A stretch of DNA of 64,000 nucleotides from Streptomyces sp. Ag109_O5-1 (GTDB lineage Bacteria > Actinomycetota > Actinomycetes > Streptomycetales > Streptomycetaceae): positions 9,238,001 to 9,302,000 of the forward strand of contig NZ_RKQF01000001.1 of assembly GCF_003814875.1 (NCBI RefSeq). Reading direction: 5' to 3'. Shown piece after piece: positions 50,301 to 59,994 of the stretch. The notes beneath the pieces were generated by a model. The model was not told where the DNA came from, ran no database searches, and saw nothing but the letters and a program-made list of their open reading frames with translations. Every line of letters starts with the position of its first letter. Within the stretch, counting starts at the first letter, position 1. Made by a program: the position numbers and the translations under genes.

Positions 50301-53108
50301 ATGACAGAGGACCTCTCACCGGCCGAGCGGTATGCGGCGGCCCGCAGGCGGGCCGCCGAGCAGGCCACCGCGCTCGCGTCTTTCCGCGAGATGTATGACT
50401 TCGGCCTCGACCCCTTCCAGATCGAGGCCTGCCAGGCGCTCGAAGCCGGAAAGGGCGTTCTGGTGGCCGCCCCCACCGGCTCCGGCAAGACGATCGTGGG
50501 CGAGTTCGCCGTCCACCTCGCCCTCATGCAGGGCAAGAAGTGCTTCTACACGACACCCATCAAGGCACTGTCGAACCAGAAGTACGCCGACCTCTGCCGC
50601 CGCTACGGCGACGGCATGGTCGGCCTCCTCACCGGCGACAACAGCATCAACCCGGACGCCGCCGTGGTCGTCATGACCACCGAGGTCCTGCGGAACATGC
50701 TGTACGCGGGCTCCCAGACCCTCATCGGCCTCGGCTATGTGGTCATGGACGAGGTCCACTACCTCTCCGACCGCTTCCGCGGCGCCGTCTGGGAAGAGGT
50801 GATCATCCACCTCCCGGAGTCCGTGACCCTGGTGTCCCTGTCGGCCACCGTCTCCAACGCCGAGGAGTTCGGCGACTGGCTCGACACCGTCCGCGGCGAC
50901 ACCGACGTCATCGTCTCCGAACACCGGCCCGTCCCGCTGTTCCAGCACGTACTCGCCGGACGCCGGATGTACGACCTCTTCGAGGAGGGCGAGGGCCACA
51001 AGAAGGCCGTCAACCCCGACCTCGCCCGGCTGGCCCGGATGGAGGCACAGCGTCCGTCCTACCAGGACCGCAGACGCGGCCGCGCCATGCGCGAGGCCGA
51101 CCGGGAACGCGAGCGCCGCCAGCGGTCCCGCGTATGGACACCGGGCCGCCCCGAAGTCATCGAACGGCTCGACAACGAGGGCCTGCTGCCCGCCATCACC
51201 TTCATCTTCAGCCGCGCCGCCTGCGAAGCCGCCGTACAGCAGTGCCTGCACGCGGGACTCCGGCTCAACGACGACGAGGCCCGGGAAGAGGTGCGCGCGA
51301 TCGTCGAGGAGCGCACCTCGTCGATCCCGCCCGAGGACCTGCACGTCCTCGGCTACTACGAGTGGCTGGAAGGCCTGGAGCGCGGCATCGCCGCCCACCA
51401 CGCGGGCATGCTGCCGACGTTCAAGGAAGTCGTCGAGGAACTCTTCGTACGCGGCCTGGTGAAGGCCGTGTTCGCCACCGAGACCCTCGCCCTCGGCATC
51501 AACATGCCCGCACGCTCCGTGGTGCTGGAGAAGCTCGTCAAGTGGAACGGCGAGCAGCACGCCGACATCACCCCGGGCGAGTACACCCAGCTGACCGGCC
51601 GGGCCGGCCGGCGGGGCATCGACGTCGAGGGCCACGCAGTGGTGCTGTGGCAGCGCGGGATGAGCCCCGAACACCTCGCCGGCCTCGCCGGCACCCGCAC
51701 CTATCCGCTGCGGTCCAGCTTCAAGCCGTCGTACAACATGGCGGTCAACCTCGTCGAGCAGTTCGGGCGGCACCGCTCGCGCGAACTGCTGGAGACGTCG
51801 TTCGCGCAGTTCCAGGCCGACAAGTCGGTCGTCGGGATCTCCCGCCAGGTCCAGCGCAACGAGGAAGGACTCGCCGGCTACAAGGAGTCCATGACCTGCC
51901 ACCTCGGCGACTTCGACGAGTACGCGCGGCTGCGGCGCGAGCTGAAGGACCGGGAGACCGAACTGGCCCGCCAGGGCGTCGCCCAGCGGCGCGCCGAGGC
52001 CGCCGTGGCACTGGAGAAGCTCAAGCCGGGGGATGTCATCCATGTCCCGACCGGCAAGTACGCCGGTCTGGCGCTCGTGCTGGACCCCGGGCTGCCCGCC
52101 GGGCGGTCCAACGGCCACCGCGGCTTCGAGCAGCACGACGGGCCGCGGCCGCTGGTGCTGACCGCCGAACGGCAGGTCAAGCGCCTCGCCTCCATAGACT
52201 TCCCGGTACCCGTGGAGGCGTTGGAGCGGATGCGGATCCCCAAGTCCTTCAACCCCCGCTCCCCGCAGTCCCGTCGGGACCTCGCCTCCGCGCTGCGCAC
52301 CAAGGCCGGGCACATCCCGCCGGAGCGGGCCCGCAAGAAGCGGTCCCAGGCGGCCGACGACCGCGAGATCGCACGGCTGCGCACCGCGATCCGGGCGCAC
52401 CCCTGCCACGGGTGCAACGACCGTGAGGACCACGCCCGTTGGGCCGAGCGCTACCACCGGCTGATGCGGGACACCTCGCAGTTGGAGCGGCGCATCGAGG
52501 GGCGGACCAACACCATCGCCCGCACCTTCGACCGGATCGTGGCCCTCCTGACCGAACTGGACTACCTGCGCGGCGACGAGGTCACCGAGCACGGCAAGCG
52601 GCTGGCCCGGCTGTACGGCGAACTCGACCTGCTCGCCAGCGAATGCCTGCGCGCCGGAGTCTGGGAAGGGCTCGGCCCCGCCGAACTCGCCGCCTGCGTC
52701 TCGGCGCTGGTGTACGAGGCCCGGGTCGGGGACGACGCGATGGCACCGAAGCTGCCGTCCGGGAACGCCAAGGCCGCGCTCGGTGAGATGGTCCGGATCT
52801 GGGGGCGGCTGGACGCCCTCGAGGAGGAGTTCCGGATCACGCAGACCGAGGGCGTCGGGCAGCGCGAACCGGATCTCGGCTTCGCCTGGGCCGCGTACAT
52901 GTGGGCCTCCGGCTTGGGGCTGGACGAGGTGCTGCGGGAGGCGGAGATGCCGGCCGGGGACTTCGTGCGGTGGTGCAAGCAGGTGATCGACGTACTCGGG
53001 CAGATCTCGGCGGCTTCTCCGGTGGAGGGCTCGACCGTGGGGAAGACCGCGCGGAAGGCGGTTGATCTGGTGCTTCGGGGGGTTGTGGCCTACTCGTCGG
53101 TGGGGTGA
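50301..53108 (+). CDS. helY: Ski2/Mtr4-type DEAD-box helicase (HelY)
   Basis: A 935-residue superfamily 2 RNA/DNA helicase. Motif I is APTGSGKT (Lys63), motif II DEVH (150-153), motif III SLSATVSN and motif VI QLTGRAGRRGID. A DSHCT C-terminal domain (about 770-935) ends the protein, as in actinobacterial HelY. It probably takes part in RNA processing or turnover. The ATG at 50301 fits the family start EDLSPAERYAAARRRA; upstream codons overlap the presumed promoter. Confidence 0.94.
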   Translation: MTEDLSPAERYAAARRRAAEQATALASFREMYDFGLDPFQIEACQALEAGKGVLVAAPTGSGKTIVGEFAVHLALMQGKKCFYTTPIKALSNQKYADLCRRYGDGMVGLLTGDNSINPDAAVVVMTTEVLRNMLYAGSQTLIGLGYVVMDEVHYLSDRFRGAVWEEVIIHLPESVTLVSLSATVSNAEEFGDWLDTVRGDTDVIVSEHRPVPLFQHVLAGRRMYDLFEEGEGHKKAVNPDLARLARMEAQRPSYQDRRRGRAMREADRERERRQRSRVWTPGRPEVIERLDNEGLLPAITFIFSRAACEAAVQQCLHAGLRLNDDEAREEVRAIVEERTSSIPPEDLHVLGYYEWLEGLERGIAAHHAGMLPTFKEVVEELFVRGLVKAVFATETLALGINMPARSVVLEKLVKWNGEQHADITPGEYTQLTGRAGRRGIDVEGHAVVLWQRGMSPEHLAGLAGTRTYPLRSSFKPSYNMAVNLVEQFGRHRSRELLETSFAQFQADKSVVGISRQVQRNEEGLAGYKESMTCHLGDFDEYARLRRELKDRETELARQGVAQRRAEAAVALEKLKPGDVIHVPTGKYAGLALVLDPGLPAGRSNGHRGFEQHDGPRPLVLTAERQVKRLASIDFPVPVEALERMRIPKSFNPRSPQSRRDLASALRTKAGHIPPERARKKRSQAADDREIARLRTAIRAHPCHGCNDREDHARWAERYHRLMRDTSQLERRIEGRTNTIARTFDRIVALLTELDYLRGDEVTEHGKRLARLYGELDLLASECLRAGVWEGLGPAELAACVSALVYEARVGDDAMAPKLPSGNAKAALGEMVRIWGRLDALEEEFRITQTEGVGQREPDLGFAWAAYMWASGLGLDEVLREAEMPAGDFVRWCKQVIDVLGQISAASPVEGSTVGKTARKAVDLVLRGVVAYSSVG

Positions 53109-53203
53109 CCGCTGTACGGCGGGCGCGGGTGGGGTGTGGCTGGTCGCGCCCGCGCGGCGGTAGCCGCACATCGATACCGCCCCGCGCCCCTGGGCAGGGT
53201 GCG

Positions 53204-54859
53204 TCACCCTTGGTTCAGATGGTTCCGCCAGCCTCCGTACCGTGTGATGTCCTCGGTGCCCGTCAAAGCGCTCGGTTCGCACAGGAAGCCGGGGACGCTT
53301 GTGCCGTCCGCCAGGTCCACGCTGCCCAGTGTCATCGGGTGGGGGAGCGTGGCGAGCAGGCGGCCCAGGCCCTCGGGCGGGAGGCTCCACACCTCCGCCT
53401 CGATCGCCGCCCCGCCCTCGCCCACGTGGACCAGACCCGGCTTCGGCGGGGTCGTCCGCAGCGCGTGCAAGCGGTACGTGGGTGCCGTCGTCGTGGTCCG
53501 TTCCAGTACCGCCCCCAGCGCCAGGAGCTGCGGGTTCAGGGGCTGACCCGTGAGGTGGGCGCCCAGTACCGCCAGGCTCACCCTCGGTTCCAGTGAGCGG
53601 GCGATCGTCGCCAGGCGTTCGTCCGTGAAGGCGGGGCCGATCAGCATCACGCCGAACGGGAGGCCGTTCACCTCGCCCGCCGGGACCGCCACCGCGGCCA
53701 GGTCGAAGAGGTTCGTGGAGTTGGTGAAGCGGCCCAGGCGGGCGTTGGAGCCCAGGGGGTCGGCCGCCACCTCGGCCAGGGTGGGGTGGCCGGGGGCCGT
53801 GGGGAGCAGCAGGGCGTCCGCGTCTCCCAGCGCGGCCAGGGCACGGGTGCGCAGGTCCGCCAGGCGGTCCTGGTCCGAGAAGAGCCGGTGCGCGGGGATG
53901 TCGCGGGCCCGGGTGATGATCCCGGCGACCGTGGGGTCCAGGCCCTCGCCGCCGGATGAGAGCAACTTGTCGATGAAGGGGCCCACCGCCGTGTAGCGCT
54001 CGGCCACGAACGCCCCCTCGTAGAGCATGGCCGCCGCCTCGGTGAAGGGGGTGAGGTCGAGAGGGCGGACCGAGGCGCCCGCGGTGATCAGGCGGGCCAC
54101 CGCCGCCTCGTAGGCCTCCGCCCAGCCCTCGTCCAGTTCGCCGAGCTGGGAGAGGGGCGGGACGGCGATGCGCCAGGGGCCCGGGGGGCGCTGGGGGAGG
54201 GGCGGGAGGGGACGGGCCGGGGGGTTTGTGACCTGGCACAGTACCTGCTCCGCCTCCGCGAGCGTGCGGGCGAACACCGTCACGCAGTCGATCGACGCGC
54301 ACGCCGGGACGACACCGTCCGTCGGCACCAGGCCCCGGGTCGGCTTCAGGCCGACGATGCCGTTGAAGGCCGCCGGGATCCGGCCCGAGCCCGCGGTGTC
54401 CGTGCCGAGGGCGAGGTCGACGATCCCCAGGGCCACGGCGACGGCCGAACCGGAACTGGAGCCGCCGCTGATCCTGGCCGGGTCGATCGCGCCCCGCACC
54501 GCGCCGTACGGGGAGCGGGTGCCCACCAGGCCCGTCGCGAACTGGTCGAGGTTGGTCGTGCCGAGGGCGATGGCGCCGGCCGCGCGCAGCCGGGCCACCA
54601 CCGGGGCGTCGGCCTCCGGTTCGTAGGCGTACGCCGGGCAGCCCGCCGTCGTCGGCAGCCCCCGTACGTCGATGTTGCCCTTGGCGGCGAACAGGCGCCC
54701 GGCCAGCGGGAGCCGCTCGCCCGCCGCCACGCGCTCGTCGATCGCACGGGCCTCCGTCTCGACCTCCTCCCGGGGGCGCAGGTCGATCCAGATCTCGGGC
54801 CGGTCGACCGCGTCGATGCGCGCGTAGGCGGCACGGACACGGGAGAGGGTGCTGGACAT
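53204..54859 (-). CDS. atzF: Allophanate hydrolase (AtzF)
   Basis: A 551-residue amidase-signature enzyme that hydrolyses allophanate to ammonia and CO2. The Ser-Ser-Lys triad is visible as Lys in FAAKGNIDV (near 60), Ser in RISGGSSSGSAVA and Ser in GTDTAGSGRIPAAFNG. A C-terminal domain of about 120 residues (APTYRLHALRTTPPKPGLVHVGEGG) is the AtzF-specific half. The ATG at 54859 follows GGAGCAAGACC. It lies 17 bp after the carboxylase gene and finishes the pathway. Confidence 0.94.
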   Translation of the reverse strand: MSSTLSRVRAAYARIDAVDRPEIWIDLRPREEVETEARAIDERVAAGERLPLAGRLFAAKGNIDVRGLPTTAGCPAYAYEPEADAPVVARLRAAGAIALGTTNLDQFATGLVGTRSPYGAVRGAIDPARISGGSSSGSAVAVALGIVDLALGTDTAGSGRIPAAFNGIVGLKPTRGLVPTDGVVPACASIDCVTVFARTLAEAEQVLCQVTNPPARPLPPLPQRPPGPWRIAVPPLSQLGELDEGWAEAYEAAVARLITAGASVRPLDLTPFTEAAAMLYEGAFVAERYTAVGPFIDKLLSSGGEGLDPTVAGIITRARDIPAHRLFSDQDRLADLRTRALAALGDADALLLPTAPGHPTLAEVAADPLGSNARLGRFTNSTNLFDLAAVAVPAGEVNGLPFGVMLIGPAFTDERLATIARSLEPRVSLAVLGAHLTGQPLNPQLLALGAVLERTTTTAPTYRLHALRTTPPKPGLVHVGEGGAAIEAEVWSLPPEGLGRLLATLPHPMTLGSVDLADGTSVPGFLCEPSALTGTEDITRYGGWRNHLNQG

Positions 54860-54876
54860 GGTCTTGCTCCTGTCGG

Positions 54877-57800
54877 TCAGTTCGTGGTCGGCGCCAGGAC
54901 GAGCAGTGCCGTCCCCGCCTCCACCTGGTCGCCGGGCCTCGCCAGGATCTCCGTCACCACGCCGGTCATCGGCGCGTGCACCCTGGACTCCATCTTCATC
55001 GCCTCCAGGGCGATCAGGGGCTGGCCGGTGGTCACCTCGTCGCCGGGCCGTACGTTCAACTGCCATACGGAGGCGGCGAACTCGGCCTCTATCAGGCGGC
55101 CGCCCGGCGGGACCGCCACCTCGGCCGGCGGCGCGGCCGGGGCCGTGGCCGCGTCCGCCCTCGCGAACTCGCCCGCCGCCTCCCACGCGTCGCGCTCCGC
55201 CGCGAAGGCCGCCTGCTGCCGGGTCCTGAACGCGGCGATCGACTCCGCGTGTTCGGCGAGGAAGGACTCGTACCCGGCCAGCGAGAAGGTCCCTTCCTCG
55301 ATCCGCGGTACGAACCGGCCGGAGGTGATGTCGGCGCGCAGGTCCAGGAGTTCGTCCGCGGACACCGGGTACCACCTGATCCGGTCGAAGAAGCGCAGCA
55401 GCCACGGCGAGCCCGGCTCGAACGCCCCGCGCTGTTGCCATCCCGACCACACCTGGGTCGTACGGCCCACGAACTGGTAGCCGCCCGGGCCCTCCATGCC
55501 GTAGATGCACAGGTAGGCGCCGCCGATGCCGACGGAGTTCTCGGCGGTCCAGGTGCGGGCCGGGTTGTACTTCGTGGTGACCAGGCGGTGGCGCGGGTCG
55601 AGCGGGGTGGCGACCGGGGCGCCCAGATACACATCGCCCAGGCCCAGGACCAGGTACTCCGCGTCGAAGACCGTGCGGTAGACGTCCTCGACCGAGGCGA
55701 GGCCGTTGATCCGGCGGATGAACTCGATGTTCCACGGGCACCAGGGGGCGTCGTCGCGGACGCCCGCCATATAACGGGCGATCGCCTCACGGGTCGCCGG
55801 GTCGTCCCAGGAGAGGGGGAGGTGGACCGTGCGGGAGGGGACGACGAGTTCGTCGGTGGGCGGGAGGGCGGTGACGATCTCCCTCACGGCGGCCAGGAGT
55901 TCGTCCTGGGGGAGGGCGGCCGGGTCCGTCCGGATCTGGAGGGAGCGGATGCCGGGGGTGAGGTCCGTGACCCCGGGCAGGTCAGCCGCCGTCACCGCCT
56001 CCATCAGGGCGTGGACGCGCATCCGGAGGGCCAGGTCGAGCTGCATCGGGCCGAACTCGACCAGCAGGTTGTCGTCGCCGCTGCGGCGGTAGGTGACGTC
56101 CCCGTCGCGGGCCAGGACGCCGCCGTCGAGGATCTCGGGGCGGGGCGCGCCCGTCACGTCGACCGGGGTGAAGCGGACCGTGTCGCCGGGGCGGAGCTGG
56201 CCCAGCTTCCAGCGCTCGCCGCTCAGGACGGTCGCCGGGCACACGAAGCCGCCGAGGGAGGGGCCGTCGGGGCCGAGCAGGACCGGCATGTCGCCGGTGT
56301 AGTCGACGGCGCCGACCGAGTACGGGGTGTCGTGGATGTTGGACGGGTGCAGGCCGGCCTCGCCGCCGTCGGTGCGCGCCCAGCGCGGCTTGGGGCCGAC
56401 CAGGCGGACCCCGGTGCGCGCGGAGTTGAAGTGCACCTTCCATTCGGCCGCGTAGAAGTCGTGGATGTCGTCCTCGGTGAAGAACTCCGGGGCGGCATGG
56501 GGGCCCTCGGCGGCGGCGAGCTGCCATGAGGCGGTGAACTGCGGGCGTTCGGCGCCGGGTTCGCCCCCGGTCACGGCTCCGCCGTGCAGGACGTCGCCCG
56601 TCCGCAGCGCCCTGCCGCCGTGGCCGCCGAAGCGGCCCAGTGTGAAGGTGCTCGCGCTGCCGAGGAAGGCGGGGACGTCCAGGCCGCCGCCGGCGAAGAG
56701 GACGTAGGTGCGCAGACCGTGCTCGGAGGGGGCGCCGATCTCCAGCAGCCCGCCCGCCGGGACCGTCACCGGCTCCCACTGAGCGATCCGGATGCCGTCG
56801 AGGGTCACCGGGGCCGGGGCGCCGGTCACGCAGACGGTCGTGGGGTGGGTGAAGCGCAGGGACGGTCCCTGCAGGGTGCATTCGAGGCCGGGCGCGCCCT
56901 CCGGGTTGCCCAGGGCGCGGTTGCCGAGCCGGAAGGAACGGTCGTCCATGGGACCGCACGGGGGTACACCGACCTGCCAGTATCCGGTGCGGCCCGGCCA
57001 GTCCTGGACGGTGGTGAGCGTGCCGGCGGAGACGACCTCGATCCGCGGGGTGGGGTCGGTGACCGTGGCCAGGGTCGCCGTGGAGTGGGCGGCGGCGCGG
57101 AAGGCCGGCTCGGCGAGCGCGGCGCGCACCAGGCCCAGGTTGGTCTCGATGCCGTCCACGCGGGTGCCGGCGAGCGCCTCGTCCAGCCTGCGCAGCGCCT
57201 GGGTGCGGTCGGGGCCGTACGCGATCACTTTCGCGAGCATCGGATCGTACGACGTCGTCACCTCGGTGCCGGACTCCACCCAGCCGTCGACCCGCACCCC
57301 CTGCGGGAACTCCACACGGGTCAACAGGCCTGCGCTGGGCCGGTGTTCGCGGGAGGGGTCCTCGGCGTAGACGCGGGCCTCGACGGCGTGACCGCGGGGG
57401 GCGCCCGGGTCGCGGACGACGTCGGTCTCGCCCTGCGCGAGGCGCAGCATCCAGGCGACCAGGTCGACGCCGTAGATCTCTTCGGTGACCGGATGTTCCA
57501 CCTGGAGACGGGTGTTGACCTCCAGGAAGTAGGCCTCCTCGCGGGCCGCGTCGTACACGAACTCGACCGTGCCGGCCGAGCGGTAGCCGACCGAGGCGCA
57601 CAAGTCACGGGCGGAGTCGGCGAGTTGCCTGCGTACATGGGAGGGCAGGCCGGGAGCCGGGGCCTCCTCCACCACCTTCTGGTTGCGGCGCTGCAGCGAG
57701 CAGTCCCGGTCGCCGAAGGTGACGACCCTGCCCGCGCCGTCCCCGAAGACCTGGACCTCGACATGGCGGGCGTGCTCGACCAGGCGTTCCAGGAAGACCC

Positions 57801-58386
57801 CGGCGGAGGAGAAGGAGGCGGCGGCGACCCGCTGGACGCGTTCCCAGGCCTCGGTCAGTTCACCGGCCGACCGACATGCCGACATGCCGATGCCACCGCC
57901 ACCGCCGGTCGCCTTGAGCATGACGGGATAGCCGATGGCGGAGGCCTCGACCAGGGCCACGTCCAGGCCGGGGAGGAGCCCGGTCCCCGGTGCGAGGGGT
58001 ACTCCGGCCGCTTCCGCCGCGGCCCGTGCCGTGTGCTTGGCGCCGAACAGCTCCAGCTGCTCCGGGGCCGGGCCGACGAACACGATCCCGGCCTCCTCGC
58101 AGCGCCGGGCGAACCCGGCGTCCTCGGACAGGAAGCCGTAGCCGGGGTGGATCGCGCCCGCGCCGGTGTCCTTGGCGGCCTTCAGGACCAGGTCGGCGTC
58201 GAGGTACGACTCCTTCGCGGGCGCCGGGCCGAGCCGGACCGCCTCGTCGGCGAGGCGTACATGGGGTGCCGAGCGGTCGGGGTCGGAGTAGACGGCGACC
58301 GTGCGCAGGCCCAGTTCGCGGGCGGTGCGGATGATGCGGACGGCGATCTCGCCGCGGTTGGCGACCAGCAGGGTGTCGAAGGTCAT
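54877..58386 (-). CDS. Biotin-dependent urea/guanidine carboxylase
   Basis: A 1169-residue enzyme. The biotin carboxylase domain (about 1-445) has LVANRGEIAVRIIRTARELG, the glycine-rich ATP loop MLKATGGGGGIGMS and EVNTRLQVEHPVTE. The carboxyltransferase region (about 460-1040) has KipA/KipI-like halves. The biotin carrier domain at the C-terminus holds EAMKMES (biotinyl Lys near 1130). It makes allophanate from urea, or carboxyguanidine from guanidine in operons that also encode DUF1989 proteins, as here. The ATG overlaps the stop of the preceding gene (ATGA). I favour guanidine as substrate on context only. Confidence 0.9.
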   Translation of the reverse strand: MTFDTLLVANRGEIAVRIIRTARELGLRTVAVYSDPDRSAPHVRLADEAVRLGPAPAKESYLDADLVLKAAKDTGAGAIHPGYGFLSEDAGFARRCEEAGIVFVGPAPEQLELFGAKHTARAAAEAAGVPLAPGTGLLPGLDVALVEASAIGYPVMLKATGGGGGIGMSACRSAGELTEAWERVQRVAAASFSSAGVFLERLVEHARHVEVQVFGDGAGRVVTFGDRDCSLQRRNQKVVEEAPAPGLPSHVRRQLADSARDLCASVGYRSAGTVEFVYDAAREEAYFLEVNTRLQVEHPVTEEIYGVDLVAWMLRLAQGETDVVRDPGAPRGHAVEARVYAEDPSREHRPSAGLLTRVEFPQGVRVDGWVESGTEVTTSYDPMLAKVIAYGPDRTQALRRLDEALAGTRVDGIETNLGLVRAALAEPAFRAAAHSTATLATVTDPTPRIEVVSAGTLTTVQDWPGRTGYWQVGVPPCGPMDDRSFRLGNRALGNPEGAPGLECTLQGPSLRFTHPTTVCVTGAPAPVTLDGIRIAQWEPVTVPAGGLLEIGAPSEHGLRTYVLFAGGGLDVPAFLGSASTFTLGRFGGHGGRALRTGDVLHGGAVTGGEPGAERPQFTASWQLAAAEGPHAAPEFFTEDDIHDFYAAEWKVHFNSARTGVRLVGPKPRWARTDGGEAGLHPSNIHDTPYSVGAVDYTGDMPVLLGPDGPSLGGFVCPATVLSGERWKLGQLRPGDTVRFTPVDVTGAPRPEILDGGVLARDGDVTYRRSGDDNLLVEFGPMQLDLALRMRVHALMEAVTAADLPGVTDLTPGIRSLQIRTDPAALPQDELLAAVREIVTALPPTDELVVPSRTVHLPLSWDDPATREAIARYMAGVRDDAPWCPWNIEFIRRINGLASVEDVYRTVFDAEYLVLGLGDVYLGAPVATPLDPRHRLVTTKYNPARTWTAENSVGIGGAYLCIYGMEGPGGYQFVGRTTQVWSGWQQRGAFEPGSPWLLRFFDRIRWYPVSADELLDLRADITSGRFVPRIEEGTFSLAGYESFLAEHAESIAAFRTRQQAAFAAERDAWEAAGEFARADAATAPAAPPAEVAVPPGGRLIEAEFAASVWQLNVRPGDEVTTGQPLIALEAMKMESRVHAPMTGVVTEILARPGDQVEAGTALLVLAPTTN

Positions 58387-58997
58387 CCCGCGGCTCCGGT
58401 GATCGTCATCTCCACGGCCGTGGGCTCGAAGCCGTTGCACGGGTTGTTGATCTGGGGGCAGTTGGAGACGAGGACGAGGACGTCCCGTTCGGCGCGCAGG
58501 GTCAGTTTCAGGCCCGGGGCGGAGATGCCGTCGACGATGCCGAGGGTGCCGTCCTTCTCGACGGGCACGTTCATGTACCAGTTGATGTTGGAGACCAGGT
58601 CGCGCTTGCCGAGGCCGTGCCTGGCGCCCTCGGCCAGGAAGTTGTCCACGCAGGCGTGCTGGGACCAGGTGTGGTGGCCGTAGCGCAGGGTGTTGGACTC
58701 CTTGGAGCAGGCGCCGCCCACCGTGTCGTGCCGGCCGACCTCGTCCTCGACGACGGTCATGAGCGGGGTGTGTTCGTTGGAGAGGAGCACGCTGCCGGTG
58801 GTGAGGAAGATGCCGCCCTGGGCGTGGACGGTGTCGGGGGCGCTGTAGCGGACGGATGTGTCGTGGGCGTCGTAGACGAGGAAGTCGACGGCCTGGTTGC
58901 CGTGCAGGTCGGTGATGGTGAGCGTGCCGCCCTCGCGGATCACGGAGGACCAGGCGGCGCGGGCCGGGACGACGGCGGTCTGCGTGCTCGTGCTCAT
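58383..58997 (-). CDS. DUF1989 urea carboxylase-associated protein (carboxyguanidine deiminase subunit type)
   Basis: A 204-residue DUF1989 protein, second of the pair. Motifs are LHGNQAVDFLVYDAHDTSVRYS, SNEHTPLMTVVEDEVGRHDTVGGACSKESN and SNINWYMNVPVEKDGTLGIVDG. In Pseudomonas, paired DUF1989 proteins act together as carboxyguanidine deiminase; by operon context the same role is likely. ATGA overlaps join it to the upstream DUF1989 gene and to the carboxylase. Confidence 0.85.
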   Translation of the reverse strand: MSTSTQTAVVPARAAWSSVIREGGTLTITDLHGNQAVDFLVYDAHDTSVRYSAPDTVHAQGGIFLTTGSVLLSNEHTPLMTVVEDEVGRHDTVGGACSKESNTLRYGHHTWSQHACVDNFLAEGARHGLGKRDLVSNINWYMNVPVEKDGTLGIVDGISAPGLKLTLRAERDVLVLVSNCPQINNPCNGFEPTAVEMTITGAAG

Positions 58998-59818
58998 GCG
59001 AGCCCCCTCGCGGCGAGGAATCCGGCGGTGTTGAGGAAGGCGCGGCGGCCTTCGGGGGTGGCGTCCCAGAGGGGGTCGCCGGGTGGGGTGGGGGCGGCGC
59101 GCCAGGCCAGGACCTCCAGGGGGGTGCTGACGTAGTCGGGGCGCGGGTCGGCCGGGTGCGGGACGTTGGCGATCAGTACGGTCAGGTCCTGCTCGGCGCG
59201 GAGCGTGACACTGCCGCCGGGGCCGGCCGAGCCGGTGAAGTCCAGCGTGCCGTCGTCGCGCACCTCCACGCCCTGGAAGAACGACAGGGACGGCGGCAGG
59301 TCGCGCGGTTCCAGACCGTTCTTGGCCGCCGCCAGCTTGAACAGCTCGCGGCCGGCGGGGGAGGGCGACTGCGGTGTGCCGTCGCCGTAGCGGTCGGTGT
59401 TGCGGACGAGGGTGGAGGTGCCGCACAGCGCGTCGTGCCGGCCGGAGGTGTCGGCGACCACCGAGGCCAGCACCCGGCCCTGGTCGGAGAGGAGCAGTAC
59501 GCCCTCGCCTAGGTAGGCGTTCCACTGGACCTTGACCGTGTCGGCGACGTTCAGCCGCTCCCAGGGGCGGCCGTCGGCGTACAGCAGGAGATGGGCGCAG
59601 GCGTCGCCGCGCAGGTCGGTCAGGCGCAGCTCGGTGCCGCGGGCCAGGACGCGGTGCGTGTAGTTGCCGCCCGCCACCGTCTCGGCCCACACCAGGTGGC
59701 CCGCCTCGCAGGGCGGGTCGGGCCAGTCGGCGGCCGGTACGACCGGCATCGCTTCGGCGCGGGTGCCCTCCTGGGCGCGGGCGTGCGCCCGGGCTCCGTA
59801 CGTGGTCGCTGTCGCCAT
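58994..59818 (-). CDS. DUF1989 urea carboxylase-associated protein, first of the pair
   Basis: A 274-residue DUF1989 protein and first gene of the four-gene operon. It has LRLTDLRGDACAHLLLYADGRPWERLN, VVADTSGRHDALCGTSTLVRN and PPSLSFFQGVEVRDDGTLDF. The N-terminal 30 residues are variable. The ATG at 59818 has GGAGG about eight bases upstream. It presumably forms a heteromer with the following DUF1989 protein. A perfect inverted repeat lies 33 bp upstream, the likely TetR operator. Confidence 0.85.
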   Translation of the reverse strand: MATATTYGARAHARAQEGTRAEAMPVVPAADWPDPPCEAGHLVWAETVAGGNYTHRVLARGTELRLTDLRGDACAHLLLYADGRPWERLNVADTVKVQWNAYLGEGVLLLSDQGRVLASVVADTSGRHDALCGTSTLVRNTDRYGDGTPQSPSPAGRELFKLAAAKNGLEPRDLPPSLSFFQGVEVRDDGTLDFTGSAGPGGSVTLRAEQDLTVLIANVPHPADPRPDYVSTPLEVLAWRAAPTPPGDPLWDATPEGRRAFLNTAGFLAARGLA

Positions 59819-59850
59819 CGCCTGCCTCCGGTTTCTCGGCCTCAGGGTTG

Positions 59851-59870
59851 TTTCTGTCGCCCGACAGAAA
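59851..59870. promoter_or_regulatory. TetR operator candidate, 9-2-9 inverted repeat
   Basis: TTTCTGTCG-CC-CGACAGAAA is a perfect 9-bp inverted repeat. It lies 33 bp upstream of the DUF1989 operon and 125 bp upstream of the divergent TetR gene, the usual place for a TetR-family site. Confidence 0.7.
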
Positions 59871-59994
59871 TTAGGTGCGGGGCGGGTCGCGGGCGTTGCC
59901 GCCGCGTTCCGGCCCGGTTACCGAGGGCTCACCGGGTTGCGGCACGGGCGCACGCCGAGATCGTCGTGCGACGTCGTGTGCGAGGATCGAACGC

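Noticed and set aside
50316..54302. 1328-codon minus-strand open frame
   Set aside because: It is antisense to helY and out of frame with allophanate hydrolase; its composition is repetitive Arg/Gly/Val/Leu without motifs.
59819..59994. Guanidine-I (ykkC) riboswitch upstream of the carboxylase operon
   Set aside because: No conserved ACGR-type loops or leader of sufficient length; the only structure seen is the short TetR-type inverted repeat.
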